A DNA stretch of 20,726 bases, taken from Comamonadaceae bacterium (GTDB lineage: Bacteria; Pseudomonadota; Gammaproteobacteria; Burkholderiales; Burkholderiaceae_C). Position 1 is the first letter of the stretch. Each line of letters begins with the position of its first letter. The stretch covers positions 1 through 20,726 of the forward strand of contig JAJTBK010000360.1 in assembly GCA_021286965.1 (NCBI GenBank), read 5' to 3'. Positions 9,948-18,258 of this stretch are shown here, piece after piece. A model generated the notes under the pieces. It did not search any database. It saw only the letters and a list, made by a program, of their open reading frames with translations, and was not told where the DNA came from. The translations under genes were made by a program, and so were the position numbers.

Positions 9948-10098
9948 GGCAACCCCCTGAGCGGCTTCGCCGCTTCCCCCTTCTCTCGCTGCTTGCGCGC
10001 AGGAAGGGGGACGCCGCCAGTGCGGCGGGGCGGCCCTTGCACGGCGGCCCTCGCCTGGGCCGCGTCAGTTTCAAAGGCCGCGCCGCTGCGGGCCCATT
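9948..10098. repeat. GC-rich interspersed repeat between trpA and accD
   Basis: The gap starts GGGCAACCCCCTGAGCGGCT and holds stacked inverted repeats, for example GAGCGGC/GCCGCTT around TTC, and CCGCC/GGCGG near 10012–10025. It also contains runs such as CCCCCTT against AAGGGGG. I recall closely similar roughly 150-bp sequences scattered between genes in many Comamonadaceae. No ORF here looks coding. The element ends about 17 nt before the accD ATG, so it forms most of the accD 5' leader when transcription continues from trpA. Exact borders are uncertain. Confidence 0.6.
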
Positions 10099-10115
10099 CA
10101 TACAGAGGAATACGC

Positions 10116-10988
10116 ATGTCCTGGCTCGAAAAACTCCTGCCCGCCAAAATCCAGCAAACCAACCCCACCGAGCGCCGCCAGATGCCCGAGGGCCTGTGGA
10201 TCAAGTGCCCCAGCTGCGAGACGGTGCTCTACAAGAACGACCTGGAACTCAACCAGAACGTCTGCCCCAGTTGCGGCCACCACCACCGCATCGGCGCACG
10301 CGCGCGCCTCAACGCCTTCCTCGACAACGAGGGCCGCTATGAAGTCGGCCAGGAAGTGCTGCCGGTCGATGCCCTGAAATTCAAGGACAGCCGCAAGTAC
10401 CCCGAGCGCCTGAAAGAAGCGCTGGAGAACACCGGCGAGACCGATGCCCTGATCGTCATGGGCGGCGCGGTCAAAAGCATCAACGTGGTGGCCGCCTGCT
10501 TCGAGTTCGACTTCATGGCCGGCTCCATGGGCTCCGTGGTGGGCGAGCGCTTTGTGCGCGGCGTCGAGACCGCGATCGAACAGAAGGTGCCCTTCATCTG
10601 CTTTACCGCCACCGGCGGCGCACGGATGCAAGAGGGCCTGTTCTCGCTCATGCAAATGGCCAAGACCAATGCCGCCCTCACGCGCCTGGCGCAAAAGGGC
10701 CTGCCCTACATCAGCGTGCTCACCGACCCGACCATGGGCGGCGTTTCCGCCGGCTTCGCCTTCATCGGCGACATCGTCATCGCCGAGCCCAAGGCCCTGA
10801 TCGGCTTCGCCGGCCCACGCGTCATCGAAACCACCGTGCGCGTCAAACTGCCTGAGGGCTTCCAGCGTGCCGAATTCCTGCAGGAAAAAGGCGCCGTGGA
10901 CATGATCATCGACCGGCGCGAGCTGCGCGACACCATCGCCAAGAGCCTGGCCATGCTGCAGCGCCTGCCGGCGGATGCCGTGGCCTGA
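10116..10988 (+). CDS. accD: Acetyl-CoA carboxylase carboxyltransferase subunit beta AccD
   Basis: The 290-residue subunit, with AccA, transfers CO2 from carboxybiotin to acetyl-CoA, the first committed step of fatty acid synthesis. An N-terminal zinc ribbon is complete: C31-x2-C34 and C50-x2-C53 (CPSC twice). The crotonase-fold core carries [20 protein letters not shown] and [10 protein letters not shown], the acyl-CoA/carboxybiotin site. AGAGGA (10104–10109) supports the ATG at 10116. Open frame upstream of that is repeat and trpA shadow. It probably shares the trp transcript and is closed by the terminator at 11014–11036. folC, the usual next gene in proteobacteria, is not here. Confidence 0.98.
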   Translation: MSWLEKLLPAKIQQTNPTERRQMPEGLWIKCPSCETVLYKNDLELNQNVCPSCGHHHRIGARARLNAFLDNEGRYEVGQEVLPVDALKFKDSRKYPERLKEALENTGETDALIVMGGAVKSINVVAACFEFDFMAGSMGSVVGERFVRGVETAIEQKVPFICFTATGGARMQEGLFSLMQMAKTNAALTRLAQKGLPYISVLTDPTMGGVSAGFAFIGDIVIAEPKALIGFAGPRVIETTVRVKLPEGFQRAEFLQEKGAVDMIIDRRELRDTIAKSLAMLQRLPADAVA

Positions 10989-11013
10989 CAAAGCACTGCA
11001 CCATCCCCACCCC

Positions 11014-11036
11014 AACCGCCGCCCGGCGGTTTTTTT
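11014..11036 (+). terminator. accD: Intrinsic terminator after accD
   Basis: AACCGCC (11014–11020) and GGCGGTT (11025–11031) form a GC-rich stem with a four-base loop, running directly into a T-tract (11030–11036). This is a textbook rho-independent terminator, about 26 nt after the accD stop. It separates the trp–accD unit from the nitrate operon. Confidence 0.88.
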
Positions 11037-11056
11037 ACGCCCGCTCCTGCCCGGCT

Positions 11057-11104
11057 TGGTGCATGGGCTGCAGGCTTGCACCACATCAGGCCGCAAATGC
11101 ACCA
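11057..11104 (+). promoter_or_regulatory. nirB: Candidate NtrC enhancer sites upstream of nirB
   Basis: The NtrC half-site TGCACCA and its complement TGGTGCA occur at 11057–11063 (TGGTGCA), 11077–11083 (TGCACCA) and 11098–11104 (TGCACCA). A further TGCACCA lies at 10997–11003, just past the accD stop. They sit about 30–140 nt upstream of a sigma-54 promoter, where NtrC enhancers normally lie. The spacing does not match the classical 17-bp dyad exactly, so individual sites are tentative, but the cluster is suggestive. Confidence 0.55.
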
Positions 11105-11134
11105 TCCCTGGCCCGATTTCAGGGGTAAACCCCC

Positions 11135-11149
11135 TGGCACGGTCATTGC
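11135..11149 (+). promoter_or_regulatory. nirB: Sigma-54 (-24/-12) promoter of the nitrate assimilation operon
   Basis: TGGCAC (11135–11140), a 5-nt spacer and TTGC (11146–11149) match the RpoN consensus exactly, with the invariant GG and GC ten bases apart. Transcription would begin near 11161, leaving only about 25 nt of leader before the nirB ATG. That is too short for a NasT/NasR-type antitermination leader, so control is likely by NtrC alone at initiation. A small dyad, GGGG-TAAA-CCCC (11122–11133), abuts the -24 box. Confidence 0.88.
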
Positions 11150-11184
11150 GTACCTTGACTGCATTCACTGCAGAAAGGCACACG

Positions 11185-13635
11185 ATGAAGCGATCAAAAC
11201 TGGTTTTGGTGGGCAACGGCATGGCCGGGGTGCGCACGCTCGAAGAGCTGCTCAAGATCGCGCCTGACCTGTACGACATCACGGTATTCGGCGCCGAGCC
11301 ACACCCCAACTACAACCGCATCCTGCTCTCGCCCGTGCTGGCGGGCGAACAGACCCTGGAGCAAATCGTGCTCAACGACTGGGCCTGGTACCAGGAGCAC
11401 GGCATTACCTTGCACGCTGGCTGCACCGTGACCGAGGTCAACCGCGCCCGCCGCACCGTGCTCGCCACAGGCGCCAGCGGCGAGGCCATCAGCGCGCCCT
11501 ACGACCGCTTGATTCTGGCCACGGGCTCCAACCCCTTCATGCTGCCGATCCCAGGAAAAGACTTGGCCGGCGTGCTCGCCTACCGCGACATTGCCGACAC
11601 CCAGGCCATGATCGATGCGGCGGCGAAGTACCGGCACGCCGTGGTCATCGGCGGTGGCCTGCTGGGGCTGGAAGCCGCCAACGGCCTGATGAAGCGCGGG
11701 ATGCAGGTGAGCGTGGTGCACGCCGGCGAATGGCTGATGGAGCGCCAGCTCGACCCCGTAGCCGGGCAGATGCTGCAGAAGGCACTGCAAGAGCGCGGCA
11801 TGGAATTTTTCATGTCGGCGCAGACGCAGGAGCTGCTGGGCGGCGACGATGGGCGCGTGAAAGCCGTGCGCTTCAAGGACGGCAGCGAAGTCCCCGCCGA
11901 CCTGGTGGTGATGGCCGTGGGCATACGCCCCAACACGCAGCTGGCCGAATCCATGCGCCTGCACGTCAACCGGGGCATTGTGGTGAACGACACGATGCAG
12001 ACCACCACCGACGCGCGTATCTACGCCGTGGGCGAATGCGCGGCGCACCGGGGCGTGGCCTACGGGCTGGTGGCGCCGCTGTTCGAGCAAGGGCGGGTAG
12101 CGGCCAACCACCTGGCCGAGTTCGGCATTGGCCGCTATGTGGGCTCGCAAACCTCGACCAAGCTGAAGGTGACGGGCATCGACCTGTTCTCCGCCGGCGA
12201 CTTCATGGGCGGCGCGGGCACGGAGGAAATCCTGCTCAGCGACCCCGGCAGCGGCCAATACAAGAAGCTGGTGCTCAAGGACGACAAGCTGGTGGGCGCC
12301 TGCCTGTACGGCAACACCGTCGATGGCAGCTGGTACTTCAAGCTGCTGCGCGAGGGCCGCAGCGTGGCCGAGCTGCGCGACAAGCTGATGTTTGGCGAGA
12401 GCAACATCGGCGAAGGCGGCCACGCCGGCCAGAACCAGGCCGCCGCCATGGCGGACGAGGCCGAGGTCTGCGGCTGCAACGGCGTCACCAAGGGCACGAT
12501 CTGCAAGGCCATCAAGGACAAAGGACTGTTCACCATCGACGAGGTGCGCAAGCACACCAAGGCCAGCGCCAGCTGCGGCTCCTGCACGGGCCTCGTGGAG
12601 CAAATTTTGATGGCCACCGTGGGCGGCGCCTACGCGGCGGCCAGCACCGCCCAGCCGGTGTGCGCCTGCACCGAGCACGGCCACCAGGCGCTGCGCGAGG
12701 CCATCCGCACGCACCACCTCATCACCAAGGAAGAAGTCTTTGCCTTCATGGAATGGAAGACACCCGACGGCTGCCCCAAATGCCGCCCGGCGGTCAACTA
12801 CTACCTCACCAGCACCTGGCCGAAAGAGGCGCTGGACGACCCGCAAAGCCGCGCCATCAACGAGCGCAGCCACGCCAACATCCAAAAGGACGGCACGTAT
12901 TCCGTCATCCCGCGCATGTGGGGCGGCGAGACCACGGCGGCCGAGCTGCGCCGCATTGCCGACGTGGTGGACAAGTACCAGATTCCCGGCGTCAAGGTCA
13001 CGGGCGGCCAGCGCATCGACCTGCTGGGCGTGAAGAAGGAAGACCTGCAGGGCGTATGGCGCGACATCGGTATGCCCTGCGGCCACGCCTACGGCAAGAG
13101 CCTGCGCACGGTAAAGACCTGCGTCGGCAGCGAATGGTGCCGCTTTGGCACGCAAGACAGCAGCCAACTCGGCCGCGACCTGGAGCGCGCGCTGTGGCGC
13201 ATGTACGCGCCGCACAAGGTCAAGCTGGCGGTGAGCGGCTGCCCGCGCAACTGCGCCGAAAGCGGCATCAAGGACGTGGGGATCATCGGCGTCGATTCCG
13301 GCTGGGAGATCCACATCGCCGGCAACGGCGGCATCAAGACCGAGGTGGCGCACTTCTTCACCAAGGTGAAAACCGCCGAGGAGGTGATGGAGATCAGCGG
13401 CGCCTTCCTGCAGCTGTACCGCGAAGAGGGCTGGTACCTGGAGCGCACCACGCACTACGTCGCCCGCGTGGGGCTGGAGCACGTCAAGCAGAAGGTGCTG
13501 CAAGACGCCGAGAACCGCAAAACGCTGTGGACGCGGCTGCAGTTTGCCCTGGAGGGCGAGCCCGACCCGTGGTTCGAGAGCGAGAAGGCGCGCGTGGACG
13601 AGCGCCAGTTCATCCCGATTGCGGTCGCCGTCTGA
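11185..13635 (+). CDS. nirB: NAD(P)H-dependent assimilatory nitrite reductase large subunit NirB
   Basis: The 816-residue cytoplasmic enzyme reduces nitrite to ammonium. In order: an FAD/NAD(P)H disulfide-oxidoreductase module (about 1–400, with GNGMAG at 10–15 and a second nucleotide fold GGGLLGLEAA); two BFD-like [2Fe-2S] segments (C429, C431, C464, C467 and C493, C495, C530, C533); and a nitrite/sulfite reductase domain. In that domain C646-x5-C652 and C686-x3-C690 bind the siroheme-coupled [4Fe-4S] cluster. Length suits the family (about 810–850). The ATG at 11185 has AGAAAGG in front and sits just after the sigma-54 promoter. The open frame reaches back to 10975, but that part is non-coding. 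nirD follows after a repeat. Confidence 0.96.
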   Translation: MKRSKLVLVGNGMAGVRTLEELLKIAPDLYDITVFGAEPHPNYNRILLSPVLAGEQTLEQIVLNDWAWYQEHGITLHAGCTVTEVNRARRTVLATGASGEAISAPYDRLILATGSNPFMLPIPGKDLAGVLAYRDIADTQAMIDAAAKYRHAVVIGGGLLGLEAANGLMKRGMQVSVVHAGEWLMERQLDPVAGQMLQKALQERGMEFFMSAQTQELLGGDDGRVKAVRFKDGSEVPADLVVMAVGIRPNTQLAESMRLHVNRGIVVNDTMQTTTDARIYAVGECAAHRGVAYGLVAPLFEQGRVAANHLAEFGIGRYVGSQTSTKLKVTGIDLFSAGDFMGGAGTEEILLSDPGSGQYKKLVLKDDKLVGACLYGNTVDGSWYFKLLREGRSVAELRDKLMFGESNIGEGGHAGQNQAAAMADEAEVCGCNGVTKGTICKAIKDKGLFTIDEVRKHTKASASCGSCTGLVEQILMATVGGAYAAASTAQPVCACTEHGHQALREAIRTHHLITKEEVFAFMEWKTPDGCPKCRPAVNYYLTSTWPKEALDDPQSRAINERSHANIQKDGTYSVIPRMWGGETTAAELRRIADVVDKYQIPGVKVTGGQRIDLLGVKKEDLQGVWRDIGMPCGHAYGKSLRTVKTCVGSEWCRFGTQDSSQLGRDLERALWRMYAPHKVKLAVSGCPRNCAESGIKDVGIIGVDSGWEIHIAGNGGIKTEVAHFFTKVKTAEEVMEISGAFLQLYREEGWYLERTTHYVARVGLEHVKQKVLQDAENRKTLWTRLQFALEGEPDPWFESEKARVDERQFIPIAVAV

Positions 13636-13697
13636 TATTGAATAAAAAAACGGCTCTAGCGCCCTACCAATCAGCGCTAGCAGCTATGAAAGGTATA
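13636..13697 (+). repeat. Interspersed hairpin repeat, copy 3 (nirB–nirD gap)
   Basis: CTAGCGC (13656–13662) and GCGCTAG (13674–13680) form a perfect stem, extended by GGCT against AGCT around one bulged C. An A-run (13644–13650) precedes it. It shares AGCGCTNNCAGCTAT and the overall layout with the leuD–leuB copy. Its right arm supplies the GAAAGG that appears to be the nirD ribosome binding site. It fills the whole 65-nt gap. Confidence 0.75.
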
Positions 13698-13700
13698 GCA

Positions 13701-14081
13701 ATGAGTACGCACTGGAAATACATCTGCCAAGTCACCGACATCCCACGCCAGGGCGCGCGCCGCGTGGCGCGCCCCCGGGGGCTGGAAGTGGCGCTGTTTC
13801 GCACCGGTACGGATGCCGTCTACGCCCTGCTCGACTACAGCCCCTACAAGGGCGGGCCGCTGAGCCAGGGCATGGTGTTTGGCGACAACGTCGCCTGTCC
13901 GCTGCACCACTGGACGATTGCCCTGGCCAGCGGCCAGGCGCTGGCGCCGGACGAAGGCAGCACGCCCACCTTCCGCGTGCACGTCGATGACGGCGCGGTG
14001 TACCTCGACGCCAACGAACTCGCCGCTCACGCGCTGACGCCCACACGCCCGCTGGCCGGGCCGGCGCTGCGCTGTACGTAA
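13701..14081 (+). CDS. nirD: Nitrite reductase small subunit NirD (Rieske-like)
   Basis: The 126-residue partner of NirB has a Rieske-type fold. Only half the [2Fe-2S] ligand set remains: the first C-x-H is replaced by S47-P-Y49 in SPYKGGPLSQG, while C66-x2-H69 (CPLHH) persists. NirD proteins commonly lack the cluster, so this fits the family. I chose the ATG at 13701, which has GAAAGG (13688–13693) at seven-base spacing. An in-frame ATG at 13686 would add five residues but lies inside the repeat and lacks a ribosome binding site. nasA begins 31 nt after the stop. Confidence 0.92.
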   Translation: MSTHWKYICQVTDIPRQGARRVARPRGLEVALFRTGTDAVYALLDYSPYKGGPLSQGMVFGDNVACPLHHWTIALASGQALAPDEGSTPTFRVHVDDGAVYLDANELAAHALTPTRPLAGPALRCT

Positions 14082-14112
14082 ACCGGAACGCACCACGAGA
14101 AGGCGGCCGCGC

Positions 14113-16911
14113 ATGAAGACCACCACCCCCTCCACCTGTCCTTACTGCGGCGTCGGCTGCGGCGTGTTGATCGAAAGCGAGGCCGGCCGCATCACCGGCG
14201 TACGCGGCAACCCCGAGCACCCAGCCAACCAGGGCCGGCTGTGCTCCAAGGGCTCGACGCTGCACCTCACGGCGCGGCCCGCGCTGCAGGCCCAGGTGCG
14301 CCTGTCGCAGCCGCAAGAGCGCAGCACACGCGGCGCCAGCCCGCATCCCGTGGGCTGGAACCAGGCGCTGGACGGCCTGGCCCAGCGCCTGGCGCGCACC
14401 GTGCGGCAGCATGGGCCGGACGCTGTGGGCCTGTACGTCTCGGGCCAGCTGCTGACCGAGGACTACTACGCCTTCAACAAATTCGCCAAGGGGCTGCTCG
14501 GCACGAACAACATCGACACCAACTCGCGCCTGTGCATGAGCAGCGCCGTCGCCGGCTACAAGGCCACGCTCGGCGCGGACGCGCCGCCCGCCTGCTACGA
14601 CGACATCGCCCACGCCGCCACGCTGTTCATCAGCGGCGCCAATCCGGCCTGGGCGCACCCCATCCTGTTCCGGCGCATCGAGGACGCCAAGCGCGCCAAC
14701 CCGGCGCTGAAAATCATCGTCTGCGACCCGCGCCGCACCGACAGTGCCGAGCTGGCCGACCTGCACCTGGCGCTCAAGCCCGGCTCGGACGTGTGGCTGT
14801 ACCACGGGATGCTGCGCTGCATCCTGGAGCGGGGCTGGCTCGACACGCATTTCATCGCCACCCGCACCCAGGGTTGGACGGCCCTGGCTGCCCTCGTCGC
14901 CCAGGCCACGCCCGAGGCCGTGCAGCAGCACAGCGGCATTGCCCCCGCCGACCTGCTGCAGGCCGCGCGCTGGTTTGCCGGGGTGCACGATGGATCGACC
15001 TCGCGCCAGCCCACGCTCAGCCTGTACTGCCAGGGCCTGAACCAGTCCGCGCACGGCACCGACAACAACACCGCCCTCATCAACCTGCACCTGGCCTGCG
15101 GCCAGATCGGCAAGCCGGGCGCGGGGCCGCTTTCGCTCACCGGCCAGCCCAACGCCATGGGTGGGCGCGAGGTGGGGGCGCTGGCGAATCAGCTGAGCGC
15201 GCACCGCAACCTGGCCGACGCCCAGCACCGCACCGAGGTCGCCGCGCTCTGGGGCGTGCCCAGCGTGCCCGCGCAGCCGGGCAAGGCGGCCATCGAAATG
15301 TTCCAGGCCGCTGCCGACGGTCAGATCAAGCTGCTGTGGATTGCCTGCACCAACCCCGCGCACAGCCTGCCCGACCAGGCCCTGGTGCGCCGCGCCCTGC
15401 AGCGCGCCGAGTACGTGGTGGTGCAGGACGCCTACGCCACAGGCGCCACGGTGCGCTACGCCGACCTGCTGCTGCCCGCCAGCACCTGGGGCGAGAAGGA
15501 AGGCACGGTGACGAACAGCGAGCGCTGCATCAGCCGCGTGCGCGCCGCCGTGCCCGCGCCGGATCTCGCCTGGGCCGACTGGCGCATCGTCACCGAGGTG
15601 GCGCGGCGCCTGCAGCCGCTCCTGCCCGAGCGCGCCGCCTTGCCCAGCCTGTTCCCCTACGACGGCCCCGAGGCGATCTGGAATGAGCACCGCGAGAGCA
15701 CGCGCGGGCACGACCTGGACATCACCGGCCTGACCTGGGCGCAGCTCGAAGCCGCGCCGCACCAATGGCCCTGCCCGGAGGGTGCGCCCACAGGCCGCGC
15801 GCGCCTCTATACCGACCAGCATTTCGCCACCGCCGACGGCCGCGCGCGCTTTGCCCTGCAGCTGCCGGGCACCGTGGCCGAACCCACCGACGCGCGCCAC
15901 CCCTTCGCCCTCCTCACCGGCCGCCTGCGCGACCAGTGGCACGGCCTGAGCCGCAGCGGCCTGGTGGAAAACCTCTGGGCCCACGCCAGCGAACCGCGCG
16001 CCGACATGCACGCCGCCGACATGGCGCGCCTGGGCCTGCAGGGCGGCGGCCTGGCCTACCTCACCAGCCGCCGGGGCAGCATCATCGCCCCGGTGCAGGA
16101 GAGCAGCACGCTGGCGCCCGGCCAGGTCTTTCTGCCCATGCACTGGGGCGACGAGGTGTTGGGCGGCGCCAGCAGCACGGGCCGGCGCCTGGCGGGCGTG
16201 AACGCTCTGACCAGCGGCGCGTGCTGCCCGCAATCGCTGCAGCCCGAGCTGAAACACACGGCCATCAAGGTGCTGAAAGCCGAGCTGCCCTGGGGCCTGT
16301 GGGCCCAGGCCTGGCTGCCGCTGGCCCAGGTGCAGCGCGTGCGCCAGCAGCTCGAAGAGCAGATGGCGCAATTCCCCTTTGCCAGCTGCAGCCTGTTCGG
16401 CCGTGCCGAGCAGGGCTGCGGCGTACAGCTGCGCGCCGCCGCACACCACGCCGTGGACGAGACGCTGATCGAGCACATTGCCACCCTCCTGGGCCTGCAG
16501 GGCGCGGGCCTGCTGGCCTACCGCGATGCGCGCCGGGGCCAGTGGCGCCGCGCCCGGCTGGAGGCGACGGGCAAGACACAGCAGCTGCAGGCCGTGCTGC
16601 TGGCCGGCGACACCAGCGCCCAGGCCTGGATCGCCCCGCTGCTGCAGGAGCGCCTGGATGCCCAGCCACTGCGCCGCGCCCTGCTGCAGCCGGGCGCCAA
16701 GCCGCCCCAGCCCCTGGCGCCGCGCGGTGCCACCGTCTGCGCCTGCGAGGGTGTGGGCGAGAACGCCATCACCGGCCTGCTCGAGACCTGTCAGGGCGAC
16801 GCCCCCACACGCCTCAAGCGCCTGCAAAACGAGCTGCGCTGCGGCACGCAATGCGGCTCCTGCGTGCCGCAGCTGCAGCGCATGGTGCAGGCCAGCATGG
16901 CAGGCGCTTGA
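14113..16911 (+). CDS. nasA: Assimilatory nitrate reductase catalytic subunit NasA
   Basis: The 932-residue cytoplasmic molybdoenzyme (bis-MGD, DMSO reductase family) reduces nitrate to nitrite for NirBD. The N-terminal [4Fe-4S] motif is C9-x2-C12-x3-C16 with C44. The likely molybdenum ligand is C141 in DTNSRLCMSSAV. The C-terminal molydopterin dinucleotide-binding domain includes HPFALLTGRLRDQWHG. A BFD-like [2Fe-2S] domain ends the protein (C876, C878, C914, C917), suggesting electron entry from an NADH or ferredoxin-type partner as in Klebsiella NasA-like enzymes. There is no Tat signal. AGAAGG (14097–14102) supports the ATG. It lies between nirD and the transporter and is presumably on the same transcript. 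Confidence 0.96.
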   Translation: MKTTTPSTCPYCGVGCGVLIESEAGRITGVRGNPEHPANQGRLCSKGSTLHLTARPALQAQVRLSQPQERSTRGASPHPVGWNQALDGLAQRLARTVRQHGPDAVGLYVSGQLLTEDYYAFNKFAKGLLGTNNIDTNSRLCMSSAVAGYKATLGADAPPACYDDIAHAATLFISGANPAWAHPILFRRIEDAKRANPALKIIVCDPRRTDSAELADLHLALKPGSDVWLYHGMLRCILERGWLDTHFIATRTQGWTALAALVAQATPEAVQQHSGIAPADLLQAARWFAGVHDGSTSRQPTLSLYCQGLNQSAHGTDNNTALINLHLACGQIGKPGAGPLSLTGQPNAMGGREVGALANQLSAHRNLADAQHRTEVAALWGVPSVPAQPGKAAIEMFQAAADGQIKLLWIACTNPAHSLPDQALVRRALQRAEYVVVQDAYATGATVRYADLLLPASTWGEKEGTVTNSERCISRVRAAVPAPDLAWADWRIVTEVARRLQPLLPERAALPSLFPYDGPEAIWNEHRESTRGHDLDITGLTWAQLEAAPHQWPCPEGAPTGRARLYTDQHFATADGRARFALQLPGTVAEPTDARHPFALLTGRLRDQWHGLSRSGLVENLWAHASEPRADMHAADMARLGLQGGGLAYLTSRRGSIIAPVQESSTLAPGQVFLPMHWGDEVLGGASSTGRRLAGVNALTSGACCPQSLQPELKHTAIKVLKAELPWGLWAQAWLPLAQVQRVRQQLEEQMAQFPFASCSLFGRAEQGCGVQLRAAAHHAVDETLIEHIATLLGLQGAGLLAYRDARRGQWRRARLEATGKTQQLQAVLLAGDTSAQAWIAPLLQERLDAQPLRRALLQPGAKPPQPLAPRGATVCACEGVGENAITGLLETCQGDAPTRLKRLQNELRCGTQCGSCVPQLQRMVQASMAGA

Positions 16912-16945
16912 AGCAACCCATTCCTTGTTCTCACGGAGAAGCACC

Positions 16946-18178
16946 ATGACGGGATTTCGCACTTTTCTCAAGGCTGGCCACGCGCCCACGCTGCTGGCGG
17001 CCTTTGTCTACTTCACCTACTGCTGCGGCGTGTGGGTGGCCAACGGCGCCATGGCGCCGTTCATCAAGGAATCGCTACAGCTGACGCCGGCGCAGGTGGG
17101 GCTGATGCTCTCGGTGCCGATCTTTGCCGGCGCCCTCATGCGCTTCCCGCTGGGCGTGCTGGCGCAATACATCGGGCGCAAGAACGCCACCCTGGTGGAG
17201 ATGGGCGGCATCGCCATCGCGCTTTTGTACGGCTACTTCGTCGTCGCAACCTACAACGACCTGCTGGCCATGGGCGTGTTGCTGGGCGTGGCCGGGGCCA
17301 GCTTTGGCGTCGCGCTGTCGCTGGGCTCGGGCTCGTTCCCGCCGCGCTACAAGGGCCTGGCCATGGGGCTGGTAGGCGCAGGCAACGTCGGCACTTCGGT
17401 AGCCGCGCTGCTGGCACCAATGCTGGCGCAGCTATGGGGCTGGAAGGCGGTGTACGGCCTGGCGGCCCTGGGGCTGCTGTTGCCCATCGCCGTGATGTTG
17501 ACCCTGGCGCGCGAGCCCGAGGATGTGGCCCCGCACGCCACCTTGCGCGAACACGTGGCCTGCCTGTTCGAAGTGGATGGCTGGGCTTTTAGCGCCATCT
17601 ACGCCGTCACCTTCGGCGGCTTCATCGGCCTGGTGACGTTCCTGCCGACCTACTACTACGACCAGTTCGGCGTGAGCAAGGTGCAGGCCGGGCAGCTGAC
17701 GATGCTGGCCGCCTTCATGGGCGCGGCAATGCGCATCCTCGGCGGCTGGCTGTCCGACCACTGGGGCGGCATCAACACCCTGACGGCCGTGCTCGTCATC
17801 GTCGGCCTGAGCCTGTTGGCCTGCGGCTTCGCACCCAGCTCGCTGTGGAACGGCACCGCCTGGCTGCTGCTGTGCTTTGCCGCCCTGGGCGCCGGCAACG
17901 GCGCGCTGTTCCAGTTGGTGCCGCTGCGCTGGCCGCAGAGCACCGCCGTGGCCGGCTCCATGATCGGCGAGATCGGCGCCCTGGGCGGCGGCCTGGTGCC
18001 GGCCGCCATGGGCCTGTCGCGGCAATACCTGGGCAGCTACCTGTGGGGCTTCATCGCCCTGGCCATGCTGGCCCTGGCCATGCTGGCCGTGCTGCGTCTG
18101 CTGCAGCCGCGCTGGACACGCAGCTGGAGCCGTGCCGGTGGGCGTGCACTCTCCCCCCAGGCAGCCCCCGCCGGTTAA
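16946..18178 (+). CDS. narK: NarK/NasA-type nitrate/nitrite transporter (MFS)
   Basis: The 410-residue major facilitator protein has about 12 hydrophobic helices. The TM2–TM3 stretch MRFPLGVLAQYIGRKNAT holds the conserved Arg and the MFS loop, and GAGNVGTSVAALLAP resembles the Gly-rich nitrate signature of the NNP family. The second half carries FGGFIGLVTFLPTYYYDQFG, typical of the same family. It most likely imports nitrate for NasA. GGAGAA (16935–16940) precedes the ATG at 16946. The open frame upstream (from 16478) is a nasA shadow. It is the last gene of the nitrate unit. Whether it is a proton symporter or exchanger cannot be read from sequence. Confidence 0.93.
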   Translation: MTGFRTFLKAGHAPTLLAAFVYFTYCCGVWVANGAMAPFIKESLQLTPAQVGLMLSVPIFAGALMRFPLGVLAQYIGRKNATLVEMGGIAIALLYGYFVVATYNDLLAMGVLLGVAGASFGVALSLGSGSFPPRYKGLAMGLVGAGNVGTSVAALLAPMLAQLWGWKAVYGLAALGLLLPIAVMLTLAREPEDVAPHATLREHVACLFEVDGWAFSAIYAVTFGGFIGLVTFLPTYYYDQFGVSKVQAGQLTMLAAFMGAAMRILGGWLSDHWGGINTLTAVLVIVGLSLLACGFAPSSLWNGTAWLLLCFAALGAGNGALFQLVPLRWPQSTAVAGSMIGEIGALGGGLVPAAMGLSRQYLGSYLWGFIALAMLALAMLAVLRLLQPRWTRSWSRAGGRALSPQAAPAG

Positions 18179-18204
18179 GGCGCCGTGCACGCGGCGGCAG
18201 CGCC

Positions 18205-18227
18205 TTCGGTATAGTGCCGCTACCGAA
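18205..18227 (+). repeat. Perfect inverted repeat between narK and the diguanylate cyclase gene
   Basis: TTCGGTA (18205–18211) and TACCGAA (18221–18227) form a perfect 7-bp dyad with a 9-nt spacer. The left arm overlaps TATAGT (18210–18215), which could be a -10 box for the next gene, so the dyad may be an operator. With no T-run it is not an obvious terminator. A GTG start candidate for the cyclase (18214) lies in the spacer. Confidence 0.4.
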
Positions 18228-18258
18228 CCTCCGCCTCCTCGCTGCCTTGCCCTTGCCC

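Noticed and set aside
10975..11184. 70-codon N-terminal extension of nirB
   Set aside because: It would run through the accD terminator and the sigma-54 promoter. The family N-terminus and a ribosome binding site support 11185.
11150..11184. NasT/NasR-type antitermination leader in front of nirB
   Set aside because: Only about 25 nt separate the predicted start site from the ATG, with no room for the two hairpins.
11194..13503. Minus-strand open frame of 769 codons opposite nirB
   Set aside because: Ala/His/Val-rich translation in the mirror frame of a clear NirB; no motifs.
13732..16989. Very long open frame (1085 codons) on the minus strand opposite nasA
   Set aside because: It is a shadow of the G/C-ending codons of nasA. 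The translation is low-complexity (Gly/Ala/Arg/Gln/His-rich) without recognisable motifs, while nasA has all its cofactor ligands.
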